NCBI GenBank assembly: GCA_012519985.1
Contig: JAAYPC010000239.1
Location: forward strand, 1 to 43,397
Direction of reading: 5' to 3'
DNA from: Fibrobacter sp.
GTDB lineage: Bacteria > Fibrobacterota > Chitinivibrionia > Chitinivibrionales > Chitinispirillaceae
DNA length: 43,397 nucleotides
A program made the position numbers and the translations under genes. Below, one piece after another: positions 27,694 through 35,712 of the stretch; position 1 is the first letter of the stretch; the number at the start of each line of letters is the position of its first letter. The notes below the pieces were generated by a model. That model worked only from the letters and a program-made list of their open reading frames with translations. It had not been told where the DNA came from and did not search any database.

Positions 27694-28553
27694 TGCGCCT
27701 CCTCATTATTATTTAAATTATTAGTTAATGGAAAAAGCTGGAAATTGCATTGACAAACCATTTCAGAAACATCAATGTCTTCTATGACAATATTCATCAA
27801 TTCCTCTTTAAAAGAGCGAATCCGCTCTTTAATACGTTCGTAACACTTCTGTGAAACACCCAGGGTAAGCGAGCTTATTTCCCGTTGAGCTGGATCAAAG
27901 CGTTCAAGCGCTTCCTTTGCAAGCGTAAGCATCTCAGAATGAAAATTTCTTAAAACCATGGATTTCATTTCATATTCAGAGGAGATCATCGGATCGGCAG
28001 GGTGGAGTTTTCCATTCAGGTCACGATGTAAAATGCCCATCCGCAGCATTGTTTCTATTGACTTTCTGGCCTGCGTAGCAGTAATTCCGGGGACACACTT
28101 TTTAGCTATCCACTCATAATCTTCCTTGAATTCAGGCAGAGTCACTAATTCCCGAATTGCACTATGATACCAGTTTCTGAAAAATTCGTAACAGCTTTCA
28201 TCCAGTATCTTTACCTCGCAATTTCCACGTAAATGTAGCATGCGGGTGAAATGCAAGTTTTTTTCATCATTTGATTTACAATTAACGAACTGTACGACAG
28301 CACTGAAATACTCTGCTTCCTTAGGGGTTAAGTTCATTGCAACAACGTACTTTTGCATAACTGCGAGGCTGAGTCGCCGTCTTCCTGAAATAATATCCTT
28401 GAACATACTTTGAGAAACACCGGCTTTTGATGCGAAAAAGCGGAAAGAGAATGATTTTGACATCTTCTTCTGATAAGTGTAGTAGTCCTTTAACAGAGAA
28501 CGATAGTCGGTATATTGGAAAATGTTGAATTTCTTAGATACTTTGGTTCCCAT
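27690..28553 (-). CDS. TIGR02147 family regulator (Fibrobacter paralogous family)
   Basis: A 287-residue protein of the TIGR02147 family, multicopy in Fibrobacter. It begins KKFNIFQYTDYRSLLKDYY, followed by a helix-turn-helix-like segment (FRFFASKAGVSQSMFKDIISGRRRLS, about residues 37-62 in two pieces) and the family's long C-terminal region with EYFSAVVQFVNCKS and FFRNWYHSAIRELV. The frame is open from 28628, but the 25 extra residues are hydrophobic junk and ATG 28553 starts the domain properly. Translationally coupled to the lipoprotein gene downstream, a pairing that suggests control of, or signalling with, that surface protein. Target genes are inferred to include its own operon. Confidence 0.85.
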   Translation of the reverse strand: MGTKVSKKFNIFQYTDYRSLLKDYYTYQKKMSKSFSFRFFASKAGVSQSMFKDIISGRRRLSLAVMQKYVVAMNLTPKEAEYFSAVVQFVNCKSNDEKNLHFTRMLHLRGNCEVKILDESCYEFFRNWYHSAIRELVTLPEFKEDYEWIAKKCVPGITATQARKSIETMLRMGILHRDLNGKLHPADPMISSEYEMKSMVLRNFHSEMLTLAKEALERFDPAQREISSLTLGVSQKCYERIKERIRSFKEELMNIVIEDIDVSEMVCQCNFQLFPLTNNLNNNEEAQ

Positions 28554-28839
28554 ATATACTGAATATAGCGAAAAAAAAGAGGTGGATAGATAAAAAAAAG
28601 TTATAACAGAGAACTCAAACGCGAACAAAAAAGCTGGTAATGCATTGAAATCAGAGGGAAATGAAGTTAGACAACCATGCGAACACTAAATAAATTGCGA
28701 ACAATTGCAATAGGGATATGCGCTTTATCGAAGAACAATTCAACAGGCTTGGTGAACATCAAATCTACTATTTTAATAGTAAAAATACCCCATGTTTTCC
28801 ATTAAACAGTGTTTGTCCTGGAAACCATCTATAACCCAA
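28554..28839. other. Intergenic region between the FHA-transglycosylase and TIGR02147 genes
   Basis: About 285 AT-rich bases, both flanking genes on the minus strand. It should hold the promoter of the TIGR02147 operon; no clear -35/-10 pair or terminator hairpin was found. Confidence 0.35.
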
Positions 28840-30336
28840 TTACCAATTGCAATAATAATTTACCTTTTCCACAATCGGGGCAGTCGTGGTATTGCTATTC
28901 GTGAAACCGAAATACTCTCGATTATTATCGATTATCATCAAAGCCAGTATTCTGGGGATATACTCATTTGTTTCCTCAGCCAAATAGCCCATTTTATAAA
29001 TATACCAGAAATCGCGGTCTCGAATAGGATCTTCAATTTTACGCAGAGCATCCATAACTCTTTTCTCACCTGCATTGTAAGCTGCCATTACCAGCATAAT
29101 TGAACTTTTTGCACCAAAAATTCCAATCAGGTCTTTAAGGTATTCTGCTGCAGCATAGGTGGCTTTTGGGGGGTCGATACGTTCATCAGAAACTGCGTCT
29201 ACTTTCAATCCATATTTTCGTGCAGTATGAGGCATAAACTGCCACAGGCCTCTTGCTCCTGCGTGACTCAATGCTTTCGGATTAAAGCCACTCTCAATCA
29301 TCGAAATATAGGCTAACTGAGATGGAATGTTTTTCTCTGCAAATATTTTCTGAATCATAGGAAAGTAAAGCTCTTTTCTTTTTAATAATCTGGCAGTCAT
29401 TGATTTTTGTGTTTGAGAATAGATGTCCAGGTGACGTTTAACGGTTATTGACATCTGATGTGGAATCTGGTAGTCGGTATGCCCAAAGCCTGATAATACT
29501 TCGTAAAGAAAATGATCTATGGTGTCCTTATAGATAAGCTGATAATCGGATGTATTAAATAATGATCTAAGAAAATCTGTATGGATTGGTTGACTGAAAC
29601 CAAACGAAAGTGAATCAAATGCTTTTTTACTCTCTGGTATGCCAGAGATGATACTCGAGTCTGGACTGGGTTTAAGCTTAAAAAGTCGGATTGTGAAATA
29701 TGCGATAAAAGGAGATGAAAGAAGAATGATGGAACAAGTCAGTAAAATCATTCGGTAGCGGTTTTTCAGATGGGCATCATTGGCGCTAAAGAGAAGATTG
29801 GGTTGAATTTCAGAGAGATTGCTTTTCTGCAGAATCTTATTCCGGCGGGTATTTTGGGATATTAACTTCGACAATTCATCTGCATTAATGCTGTTATTGA
29901 GAATTTTATGTTCAATTTCTGCAGTATGAACTGATAATGATTTCAGAGAAGGTTTGTTCTTAAAGTTAGAGATCTCAAACTTTGGGTTATCTGGTGTTTT
30001 TTGTTCAGAATTGTGTGAAGTGGTGTTATTCGATGGGTGGAGAAGTTTCAATCGGGGACCTTTTTCACCGAACCCAATTACATCGTTTAATGTTACCTCA
30101 TCGAGACTGATCCGCTTGCCATTGAGATATATTCCATTTTTGCTGTTTATATCCTGGATGTAGAAATTATCGGGATACATATAAAGAATAGCATGATGAT
30201 TAGAAACCAGCAGTTCATTTTCATTGAGTATTATAATATTATCATCACTGCGCCCGATAGTAACAGCTCCTTCAGATAATGCATATTTTTTTCCGAGGTC
30301 AATTCCGTGAACTATTTCCAGATAGTATCCTTTCAT
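28840..30336 (-). CDS. FHA domain / membrane helix / lytic transglycosylase (GH23) fusion
   Basis: A 498-residue protein with three parts. FHA phosphothreonine-binding domain at 1-100: VTIGRS (GR 28-29), SNHHA (45-49), NSKNGIYLNG (64-73). A polar linker leads to one membrane helix at 196-219 (MILLTCSIILLSSPFIAYFT), with no signal peptide, so FHA faces the cytoplasm and the rest the periplasm. The C-terminal SLT/MltD-like domain at about 325-460 has the catalytic glutamate E348 in MIESGFNP, then GARGLWQFMPHTARKYGL and AAYNAGEKRV. It should cleave peptidoglycan at the inner membrane, possibly in answer to phosphorylation. It is divergent from tssA, and FHA proteins are known post-translational regulators of T6SS. 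This fusion is unusual; role in secretion is inferred. Confidence 0.88.
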   Translation of the reverse strand: MKGYYLEIVHGIDLGKKYALSEGAVTIGRSDDNIIILNENELLVSNHHAILYMYPDNFYIQDINSKNGIYLNGKRISLDEVTLNDVIGFGEKGPRLKLLHPSNNTTSHNSEQKTPDNPKFEISNFKNKPSLKSLSVHTAEIEHKILNNSINADELSKLISQNTRRNKILQKSNLSEIQPNLLFSANDAHLKNRYRMILLTCSIILLSSPFIAYFTIRLFKLKPSPDSSIISGIPESKKAFDSLSFGFSQPIHTDFLRSLFNTSDYQLIYKDTIDHFLYEVLSGFGHTDYQIPHQMSITVKRHLDIYSQTQKSMTARLLKRKELYFPMIQKIFAEKNIPSQLAYISMIESGFNPKALSHAGARGLWQFMPHTARKYGLKVDAVSDERIDPPKATYAAAEYLKDLIGIFGAKSSIMLVMAAYNAGEKRVMDALRKIEDPIRDRDFWYIYKMGYLAEETNEYIPRILALMIIDNNREYFGFTNSNTTTAPIVEKVNYYCNW

Positions 30337-30878
30337 AAGTGGATATCCTTGTTGAAATAATTAGAATTAATAGGAATTTTAAATCAGAGAGAATATTAAA
30401 TCAGAGAGAAATTTGGAGCTAATAAAAATTAGTTAAAGACGGGACATAAGACCATTGCAAATTCTTTTTCATAGTTTCTGAATAGATTTTGCCTTTGGAT
30501 TTATTTGATTAATTTGGGCAAATTCACTCAATAACTGAATAATCAGTTAAAAAGAAACACTTATTTTGCTGTCGTCTCAAAAGATAAAATAAAAAAATTA
30601 ATTCTGAAATACCCTTTAGTATAATCCCAAATTATATTCTACTTAAAGAAAATCGTTTAATCCGGAGCGTTTTGATGGAATTGCTGCTATATATGAAAAA
30701 AAATCTTTTCTGCAGCATACTTTAAAACACTATTAATACACAGCATTTCCATTTATGCTTCATCTTTTCTGTGTTATATCTCATTGAATTTCCTTTCCTA
30801 TTCTCTCATTTATAGCTGAGCTATTTCTGAAATTCTGAAGACTTTAAAACACTGGGAAAAAATAACCAGGAGGATCTC
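30337..30878. other. Divergent control region of the T6SS locus
   Basis: About 540 very AT-rich bases between the FHA-transglycosylase (-) and tssA (+). TATAAT at 30620-30625 is a perfect -10 hexamer on + but has no good -35. The 13-mer ACTTTAAAACACT occurs twice (30719-30731 and 30841-30853). No sigma54 GG/GC pair seen. Confidence 0.4.
30868..30873 (+). promoter_or_regulatory. Shine-Dalgarno of tssA that argues for an ATT start
   Basis: AGGAGG at 30868-30873 is the strongest ribosome site in the area. Five bases later in the tssA frame comes ATT (30879-30881). The first conventional start in that frame is TTG at 30903, 29 bases from this site and therefore poorly placed. Confidence 0.55.
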
Positions 30879-32426
30879 ATTTCTGAAATCCGTTTAGATT
30901 CATTGAAGACAGTCTTTCGTGAAAATGACTGTGGAAGCGACTTAAACTACGACTCTGATTTCGAAGCTATTAAGCAAGAAGTCAGCAAGTCAGAAGGTAT
31001 TGATTACGGGTTTGTAGAAGAAAAGGCTCATTACATACTGAATAATAAAAGTAAAGATATTCGTGTCTTTTCTTACCTGGCGTTGTGTTATTTGAAAAAA
31101 GGGGATTGGTGCCTTTTTTGTGATCTTTTTGAAGCATTGACGCATTTATGTAAAGAAAGGTTTGATGCGTTATTTCCTAAAAGGCTGCATGGAAAAAGGA
31201 GGGCATTCAAATGGCTGGATGAGAGTAAGTTTACAGAAATGCTTGAAAGCACTACAGTCTCCAGTGTTGCTCATGATCAAATGAGCCGGTTGGTTTCGGT
31301 ACTGGATATTTTAAGGGATTCTCTAAGTTTAAATTTTACAGACTCGTCTCCTTTTCCAGAGAAATTATACGCATTTGCTAAAAAATGGCAAAAACTGACG
31401 GAGCAGAAACTGGCAGAAGTGTCACAACCGATTAATAATAAAGAACTTTCGGAAAAATATGTTCCAAAAGAGAGTACAACAATAAATGTATTATCTGATG
31501 AATCCGTAGAAACAACCAAAGCTGCAATCGATTCGATTCGTAAGTGTGCTTTGTTTTTAATAGATAAGGAGCCGCATAAAAGTGCAGGTTACCGGCTAAT
31601 GAGAATTGTTCGTTGGGGTAATATCGAAATGGTTCCTTTTGCAGAAGGAAGTATTACCAGAATCGAACCACCACCACAGGAGAGAAGAGAGTATTTAATA
31701 TCATTACTGGAAAAGAGAGATTATAAAACTGCTTTAGCTCATTCAGAAAAAATGTTCAGTTCAGGTAATACACTTTTCTGGTTGGAATTGCAAAGAGTTT
31801 CTGCAAATGCAGCAGATAACCTAGGGGTTACATTTACTGGTGTAAAAGAGACTATAATTTTGGAAACAGCCCTGTTCCTGAACAAATTTCCGCAAATAAG
31901 AAACTTGAAATTTATTGATGGAACGCCATTCAGTAATTCTGAAACAGAAAGATGGATTGATCAGGATGTCAATCCGCTGTTTTGTAATGGTGCCTTTAAT
32001 AGTGGGGCTGATAAACCTGAATGCATGGAAAAAGAAGGTGTCAAGTCTCCTATGGCTTTAAACAATATTGAAGCCGATCTGGTGCATTTGGTTGATGCAA
32101 TTAGAAATGATGGAAACGGGCTTGATAATTTCAGAAGAAGGTTATCAATTGTTTCTTACATGCTTGAGGTAAAAAGACCCGAGATCGCTTTATTTATGTT
32201 GGAATCGCTTAACGAACTGGCTGATACTTATTATCTGGCCAGGTGGATGCCATCACTGGTTGTAGACCTTCTTGCCCTTATGGTAAAAACCTATGAGGTA
32301 ATTGCAAAAGAGAAATCTGGAGATAAAAGATCAACTCTTATTGAAAAAAGAGAAAATGCTCTGAAAAAAATGTGTTATCTGGATCCGGGAACTGCGTTAA
32401 AGTATCAAACTTTTGATGAAAGGTGA
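30879..32426 (+). CDS. tssA: Type VI secretion system protein TssA
   Basis: A protein of about 515 residues; TssA caps or primes the growing sheath and tail tube at the baseplate. The N-terminal ImpA domain is recognisable by FRENDCGSDLNYDSDFEAI (equivalent of the family's CGEDLEYDPEF) and GDWCLFCDLFEALTHLCKER. The C-terminal third (NFRRRLSIVSYMLEVKRPEI, then ARWMPSLVVDLLALMVKTYE) matches the VasJ-type end. Start codon: ATT 30879, chosen because of AGGAGG five bases upstream and because the N-terminal SEIRLDSL fits the family; TTG 30903 is the alternative (507 residues). First gene of the tss operon; tssB starts 5 bases after its stop. Confidence 0.88.
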   Translation: MSEIRLDSLKTVFRENDCGSDLNYDSDFEAIKQEVSKSEGIDYGFVEEKAHYILNNKSKDIRVFSYLALCYLKKGDWCLFCDLFEALTHLCKERFDALFPKRLHGKRRAFKWLDESKFTEMLESTTVSSVAHDQMSRLVSVLDILRDSLSLNFTDSSPFPEKLYAFAKKWQKLTEQKLAEVSQPINNKELSEKYVPKESTTINVLSDESVETTKAAIDSIRKCALFLIDKEPHKSAGYRLMRIVRWGNIEMVPFAEGSITRIEPPPQERREYLISLLEKRDYKTALAHSEKMFSSGNTLFWLELQRVSANAADNLGVTFTGVKETIILETALFLNKFPQIRNLKFIDGTPFSNSETERWIDQDVNPLFCNGAFNSGADKPECMEKEGVKSPMALNNIEADLVHLVDAIRNDGNGLDNFRRRLSIVSYMLEVKRPEIALFMLESLNELADTYYLARWMPSLVVDLLALMVKTYEVIAKEKSGDKRSTLIEKRENALKKMCYLDPGTALKYQTFDER

Positions 32427-32430
32427 AAAT

Positions 32431-32952
32431 ATGGCCGGGAGTTTTCAAAATGAGATACCACCTGCCAGGATTAATTTAAAACTGGATGTGGGAAAAGGAG
32501 ATACCAGGAAAAAAGTAGAGTTGCCATTTAAAATACTGGTCACCGGGGATTTTTCAAAAAAGAAGAAATCTGAGAGAATTTCTGATATGGAAAAAATTAA
32601 CATCAACAAAAATAATCTGGAACAGGTTATGGAGGGGATGGATCTGTCGCTGGATTATGCAGTCGATGACAAGCTTTCCAGAGAAAAGGACAAGATGCTT
32701 GTCGTCCATTTAAAAATAAAGAACATGAAATCATTCAGACCAGAGTCTGTGGCCAAAAATATTCCTGCTATAAGCAGGCTTTTGGCTGCGAGGAATCTGC
32801 TTAAAGATCTTAAATCGAATCTGATAGATAACAGAGAATTCAGAAGACGCCTTGAGGGGATTTTAAAAGATACTGAGGCATCAAAAGCATTATTAGGAGA
32901 ATTAAAAAAACTGATTCCGGATTCAACAGAGCAAACTGTCAGTGAGGCTTGA
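32431..32952 (+). CDS. tssB: T6SS contractile sheath small subunit TssB (VipA)
   Basis: A 173-residue protein that, with TssC, forms the contractile sheath. Evidence: an N-terminal PPARINLKLDV like the family's ARVNI(R)YDV, PFKILVTGDF, and the central MKSFRPESVAKNIPAISRLL (typical FxPdxva motif), then the C-terminal helix RRLEGILKDTEASKALLGEL. ATG 32431 has AAAGGTGA in front and begins the usual N-terminus, so the earlier in-frame TTG/ATG at 32413-32416 inside tssA are not used. Confidence 0.94.
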   Translation: MAGSFQNEIPPARINLKLDVGKGDTRKKVELPFKILVTGDFSKKKKSERISDMEKININKNNLEQVMEGMDLSLDYAVDDKLSREKDKMLVVHLKIKNMKSFRPESVAKNIPAISRLLAARNLLKDLKSNLIDNREFRRRLEGILKDTEASKALLGELKKLIPDSTEQTVSEA

Positions 32953-33096
32953 GATCTAATAATAACTAAATTGGACAATTCTTTTGTGACGAATTGAACA
33001 AATAGTACAGGTGAGTCGCTATATAAGAATCGTTCCGTTACATATGACATCGAGATAAAAAAATCTTTTCTTGTGCTTATCTGGAAGGAGCAATTC

Positions 33097-34620
33097 ATGT
33101 TAAATGAAAAGGTGGAGATGCAGAAGAGCCCTGTTGAGGTGCAAAGCAGTCTTCAATACATATATGACTCTATGGAGTTGACAATTCCGCAAAAAGAGGT
33201 CGATGTAATGATCTATGCGGAGATATCTGCGCTGGCAGAGAGCAGTTCAAATGAACGAATAGGGGCTGCATTAAAATTTTTCATGGAAAGCATTATTCTG
33301 GGTGAAATGAGCATAGAAAAGGTTGATAAAAATCTTATCGACAGGATAATCGCCGAAATTGACAGTAAAATATCGGAACAGCTTGATGAAATATTGCATC
33401 ATCCGGATTTTCAAAGTATGGAATCAGCCTGGAGGAGTCTGAAATTTCTGGTGGACAGGACCGATTTCCATAAGAATGTGAAAATAGATCTACTGGATGT
33501 AGGAAAGGAGGTGATAAATGAAGATTTCGAGGATGCTGCAGAAATCATTCAATCAGGGATATATAAGCAGGTATATACAGATGAATATGACACTCCTGGT
33601 GGAGAGCCTTATGGGGCAATGATCTCAAATTTCGAATTCAGTAACACTGCTGAGGATATTGGATTTCTGCAGAATATTTCCAAAGTTGCTGCAGCCTGTC
33701 ACTGCCCTTTTATTGGTGCTGTATCACCAACTTTTTTTGGTAAAAGGGATTTCAATGAATTGACCAAGATAGAGGATCTGCACACATTTCTGGATCGTTC
33801 GGAATTCGTGAGGTGGAATTCATTTCGCAAGACAGAAGATGCCAGATATGTGGGTTTAACTTTGCCAAGATTTGTCTTGAGGCTTCCATACGGACCTGAT
33901 ACTATTGCAGTAAAGGAATTTAATTACACGGAAAAAGTCACTGGAAAGGATCATCATAAATATCTGTGGGGGAACAGTTCATTCGCATTCGCTTCCAACA
34001 TGATTCGCTCTTTCGTTGAAAATGGGTGGTGTGTTCAGATTCGCGGCCCGGAATCGGGTGGAAAGATAGAGGATTTGCCGGTTCATTTTTTCGATGCAGG
34101 TAAGGGAACTCAGATGAAAATACCTACCGAGATACTGATACCGGAAACTCGTGAATTTGAATTTGCCAATGAGGGATTTATTCCTTTGTCATATTATAAG
34201 AACAGTAATTACGCTTGCTTCTTTTCTGCGAATTCTGCTCAGAAGATTACTCAGACGGATAATCCTGATGTTAATGCCAATCTAAAGGTCAATTCGAGAT
34301 TACCTTACATTTTCATGATTTCCCGGATAGCTCATTATCTGAAAATCATTCAGAGAGAAAATATCGGTACCACTAAAAGTAAGGCAGTGCTTCAGGAGGA
34401 GTTAAATAAATGGATAAAAAGCCTGGTTACCGAAATGCCGGATCCAGGCCCGCAGCTTATTGCAACACATCCATTAAAAGCTGCAGAGGTGAGTGTAAAT
34501 GAGTTAACGGATAATCCAGGATTTTTTTCTGTTTCATTATCAGTTATACCGCATTTTCAGATAGAAGGAATTGACGTAAGTTTATTTCTCGTAAGTCAGA
34601 TGCCCAAAGGTAAACAATAG
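33097..34620 (+). CDS. tssC: T6SS contractile sheath large subunit TssC (VipB)
   Basis: A 507-residue sheath subunit. Family hallmarks: HHPDFQSMESAWRSLKFL near residue 105, PYGAMISNFEF, FIGAVSPTFFG, the RFVLRLPYGPDT segment, YLWGNSSFAFASNMI, GWCVQIRGPESGG, and SRIAHYLKIIQRENIG towards the C-terminus. ATG 33097 has a strong AAGGAG 7 bases upstream; a GTG at 33073 in frame is not needed. There are 144 bases between tssB and tssC, unusually long for this pair, with no gene in them. Confidence 0.96.
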   Translation: MLNEKVEMQKSPVEVQSSLQYIYDSMELTIPQKEVDVMIYAEISALAESSSNERIGAALKFFMESIILGEMSIEKVDKNLIDRIIAEIDSKISEQLDEILHHPDFQSMESAWRSLKFLVDRTDFHKNVKIDLLDVGKEVINEDFEDAAEIIQSGIYKQVYTDEYDTPGGEPYGAMISNFEFSNTAEDIGFLQNISKVAAACHCPFIGAVSPTFFGKRDFNELTKIEDLHTFLDRSEFVRWNSFRKTEDARYVGLTLPRFVLRLPYGPDTIAVKEFNYTEKVTGKDHHKYLWGNSSFAFASNMIRSFVENGWCVQIRGPESGGKIEDLPVHFFDAGKGTQMKIPTEILIPETREFEFANEGFIPLSYYKNSNYACFFSANSAQKITQTDNPDVNANLKVNSRLPYIFMISRIAHYLKIIQRENIGTTKSKAVLQEELNKWIKSLVTEMPDPGPQLIATHPLKAAEVSVNELTDNPGFFSVSLSVIPHFQIEGIDVSLFLVSQMPKGKQ

Positions 34621-34723
34621 CATCTTCATTAAAAAAAGACCTGTATGTATTAATCTTAATTGAAAGGATGCATCAGAAACTAACTGAATAATTTGCTTCA
34701 CCATTAACATCAAAGGAGATCTC

Positions 34724-35200
34724 ATGCCGATACCAGCTTACATGTGGATTAATGATGGTAAAATCAAGGGTGGCTGTACTGTTGCTGGAAGAGAAAACAG
34801 TATAGAGGTTCTCGAATTTCATCATGAAGTAAGGATCCCTACCGACCCTGATACCGGTGCGTTAACCGGAACCAGGAAGCATGAAGCCTTTCAGATCATT
34901 AAAGCATTTGATCAATCTTCTCCGCTTCTTTATAAAGCAGTCTGTGAAGGGATAACGTACGATAAAATGAAAGTGGATTGGTATAAAATCGATGATCAGG
35001 GGGCAGAGGTGCTTTATTTCAGTCATCTTCTTGAAACCGTAAAGGTGTGTTCTGTAGAACCGATCATGTATAATGTAAAGGCCAGAGAGTTCGAACGTTT
35101 TGTGCATATGGAAAAAGTAAGTTTCAGATATGGAAAGATAACCTGGGAGTATCCGGAAGGGGGTTATGTGCATACCGATTCCTGGTTGGAAGGTCGGTAA
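34724..35200 (+). CDS. hcp: T6SS inner tube protein Hcp (TssD)
   Basis: A 158-residue tube-forming and secreted protein of the T6SS. It opens with MPIPAYMWINDGKIKGGCTV and contains the family sequence EVLEFHHEVRIPTDPDTG, TRKHEAFQIIKAFDQSSPLLY and MEKVSFRYGKITWEYPEGG. AAGGAG precedes the ATG. It lies between tssC and tssE with about 100 and 83 bases on either side, more than elsewhere in the operon, and is followed by a 9-bp hairpin; this suggests hcp mRNA is made or stabilised at a higher level than the rest, in keeping with the many copies needed. Confidence 0.96.
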   Translation: MPIPAYMWINDGKIKGGCTVAGRENSIEVLEFHHEVRIPTDPDTGALTGTRKHEAFQIIKAFDQSSPLLYKAVCEGITYDKMKVDWYKIDDQGAEVLYFSHLLETVKVCSVEPIMYNVKAREFERFVHMEKVSFRYGKITWEYPEGGYVHTDSWLEGR

Positions 35201-35211
35201 AAGAAGAATAA

Positions 35212-35243
35212 ATCCTCCGGATAAGACCGGAGGATCTGCTTTT
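35212..35243 (+). terminator. Strong hairpin after hcp: partial terminator or mRNA stabiliser
   Basis: Perfect 9-bp stem ATCCTCCGG (35212-35220) and CCGGAGGAT (35227-35235) with loop ATAAGA, followed by CTGCTTTT. Only four T residues, so probably leaky. It lies 12 bases after the hcp stop and 49 bases before tssE. Confidence 0.6.
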
Positions 35244-35283
35244 CATGAGTTTACTTTGATAAAAAATTGGATGGGAGAAATGG

Positions 35284-35712
35284 GTGAAGACAGGGTTATT
35301 TGAATGTCTGACCGGGAGATTTCTGGACGGAAATCCTGTCGATTCGGTACCTGAGGGGTATCTCAAAACAAAATCGATCATGGATCATCTCTTCCGAATT
35401 CTTAACACCCGTCGTGGTTCGATTCAACATCTGGCAGATTATGGTATACCGGATTTTTCAGAAATTTACCGCTCAACACCTGAAGGGATGAGAAGATTGC
35501 AGGAAGCAATAAGGAACACTGTTAAAAAGTATGAGCCCAGGCTAAAGAATATTCAGGTAGATGCATCAGAACCGGAAGGCAATAATGGAAATATATTTTT
35601 TGTCATATCAGCAGAAATCATTGAGGGGCCAGAAGTACAGTTTCATACAATTCTTATTCCAAATCATCCTCCTGAAATTTCCAACATAAAGATTCAGGAG
35701 GTTAAAAGGTGA
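35284..35712 (+). CDS. tssE: T6SS baseplate protein TssE (gp25-like)
   Basis: A 142-residue baseplate wedge subunit with the gp25/lysozyme-like domain: SIMDHLFRILNTRRGSIQHL, ADYGIPDFSEIY (family motif YGlPD), then AIRNTVKKYEPRLKNIQVDA. The start is GTG 35284, with GGGAG six bases upstream; the ATG four bases earlier is in another frame. Its stop overlaps the GTG start of tssF (GTGA), indicating coupled translation. Confidence 0.93.
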   Translation: MKTGLFECLTGRFLDGNPVDSVPEGYLKTKSIMDHLFRILNTRRGSIQHLADYGIPDFSEIYRSTPEGMRRLQEAIRNTVKKYEPRLKNIQVDASEPEGNNGNIFFVISAEIIEGPEVQFHTILIPNHPPEISNIKIQEVKR

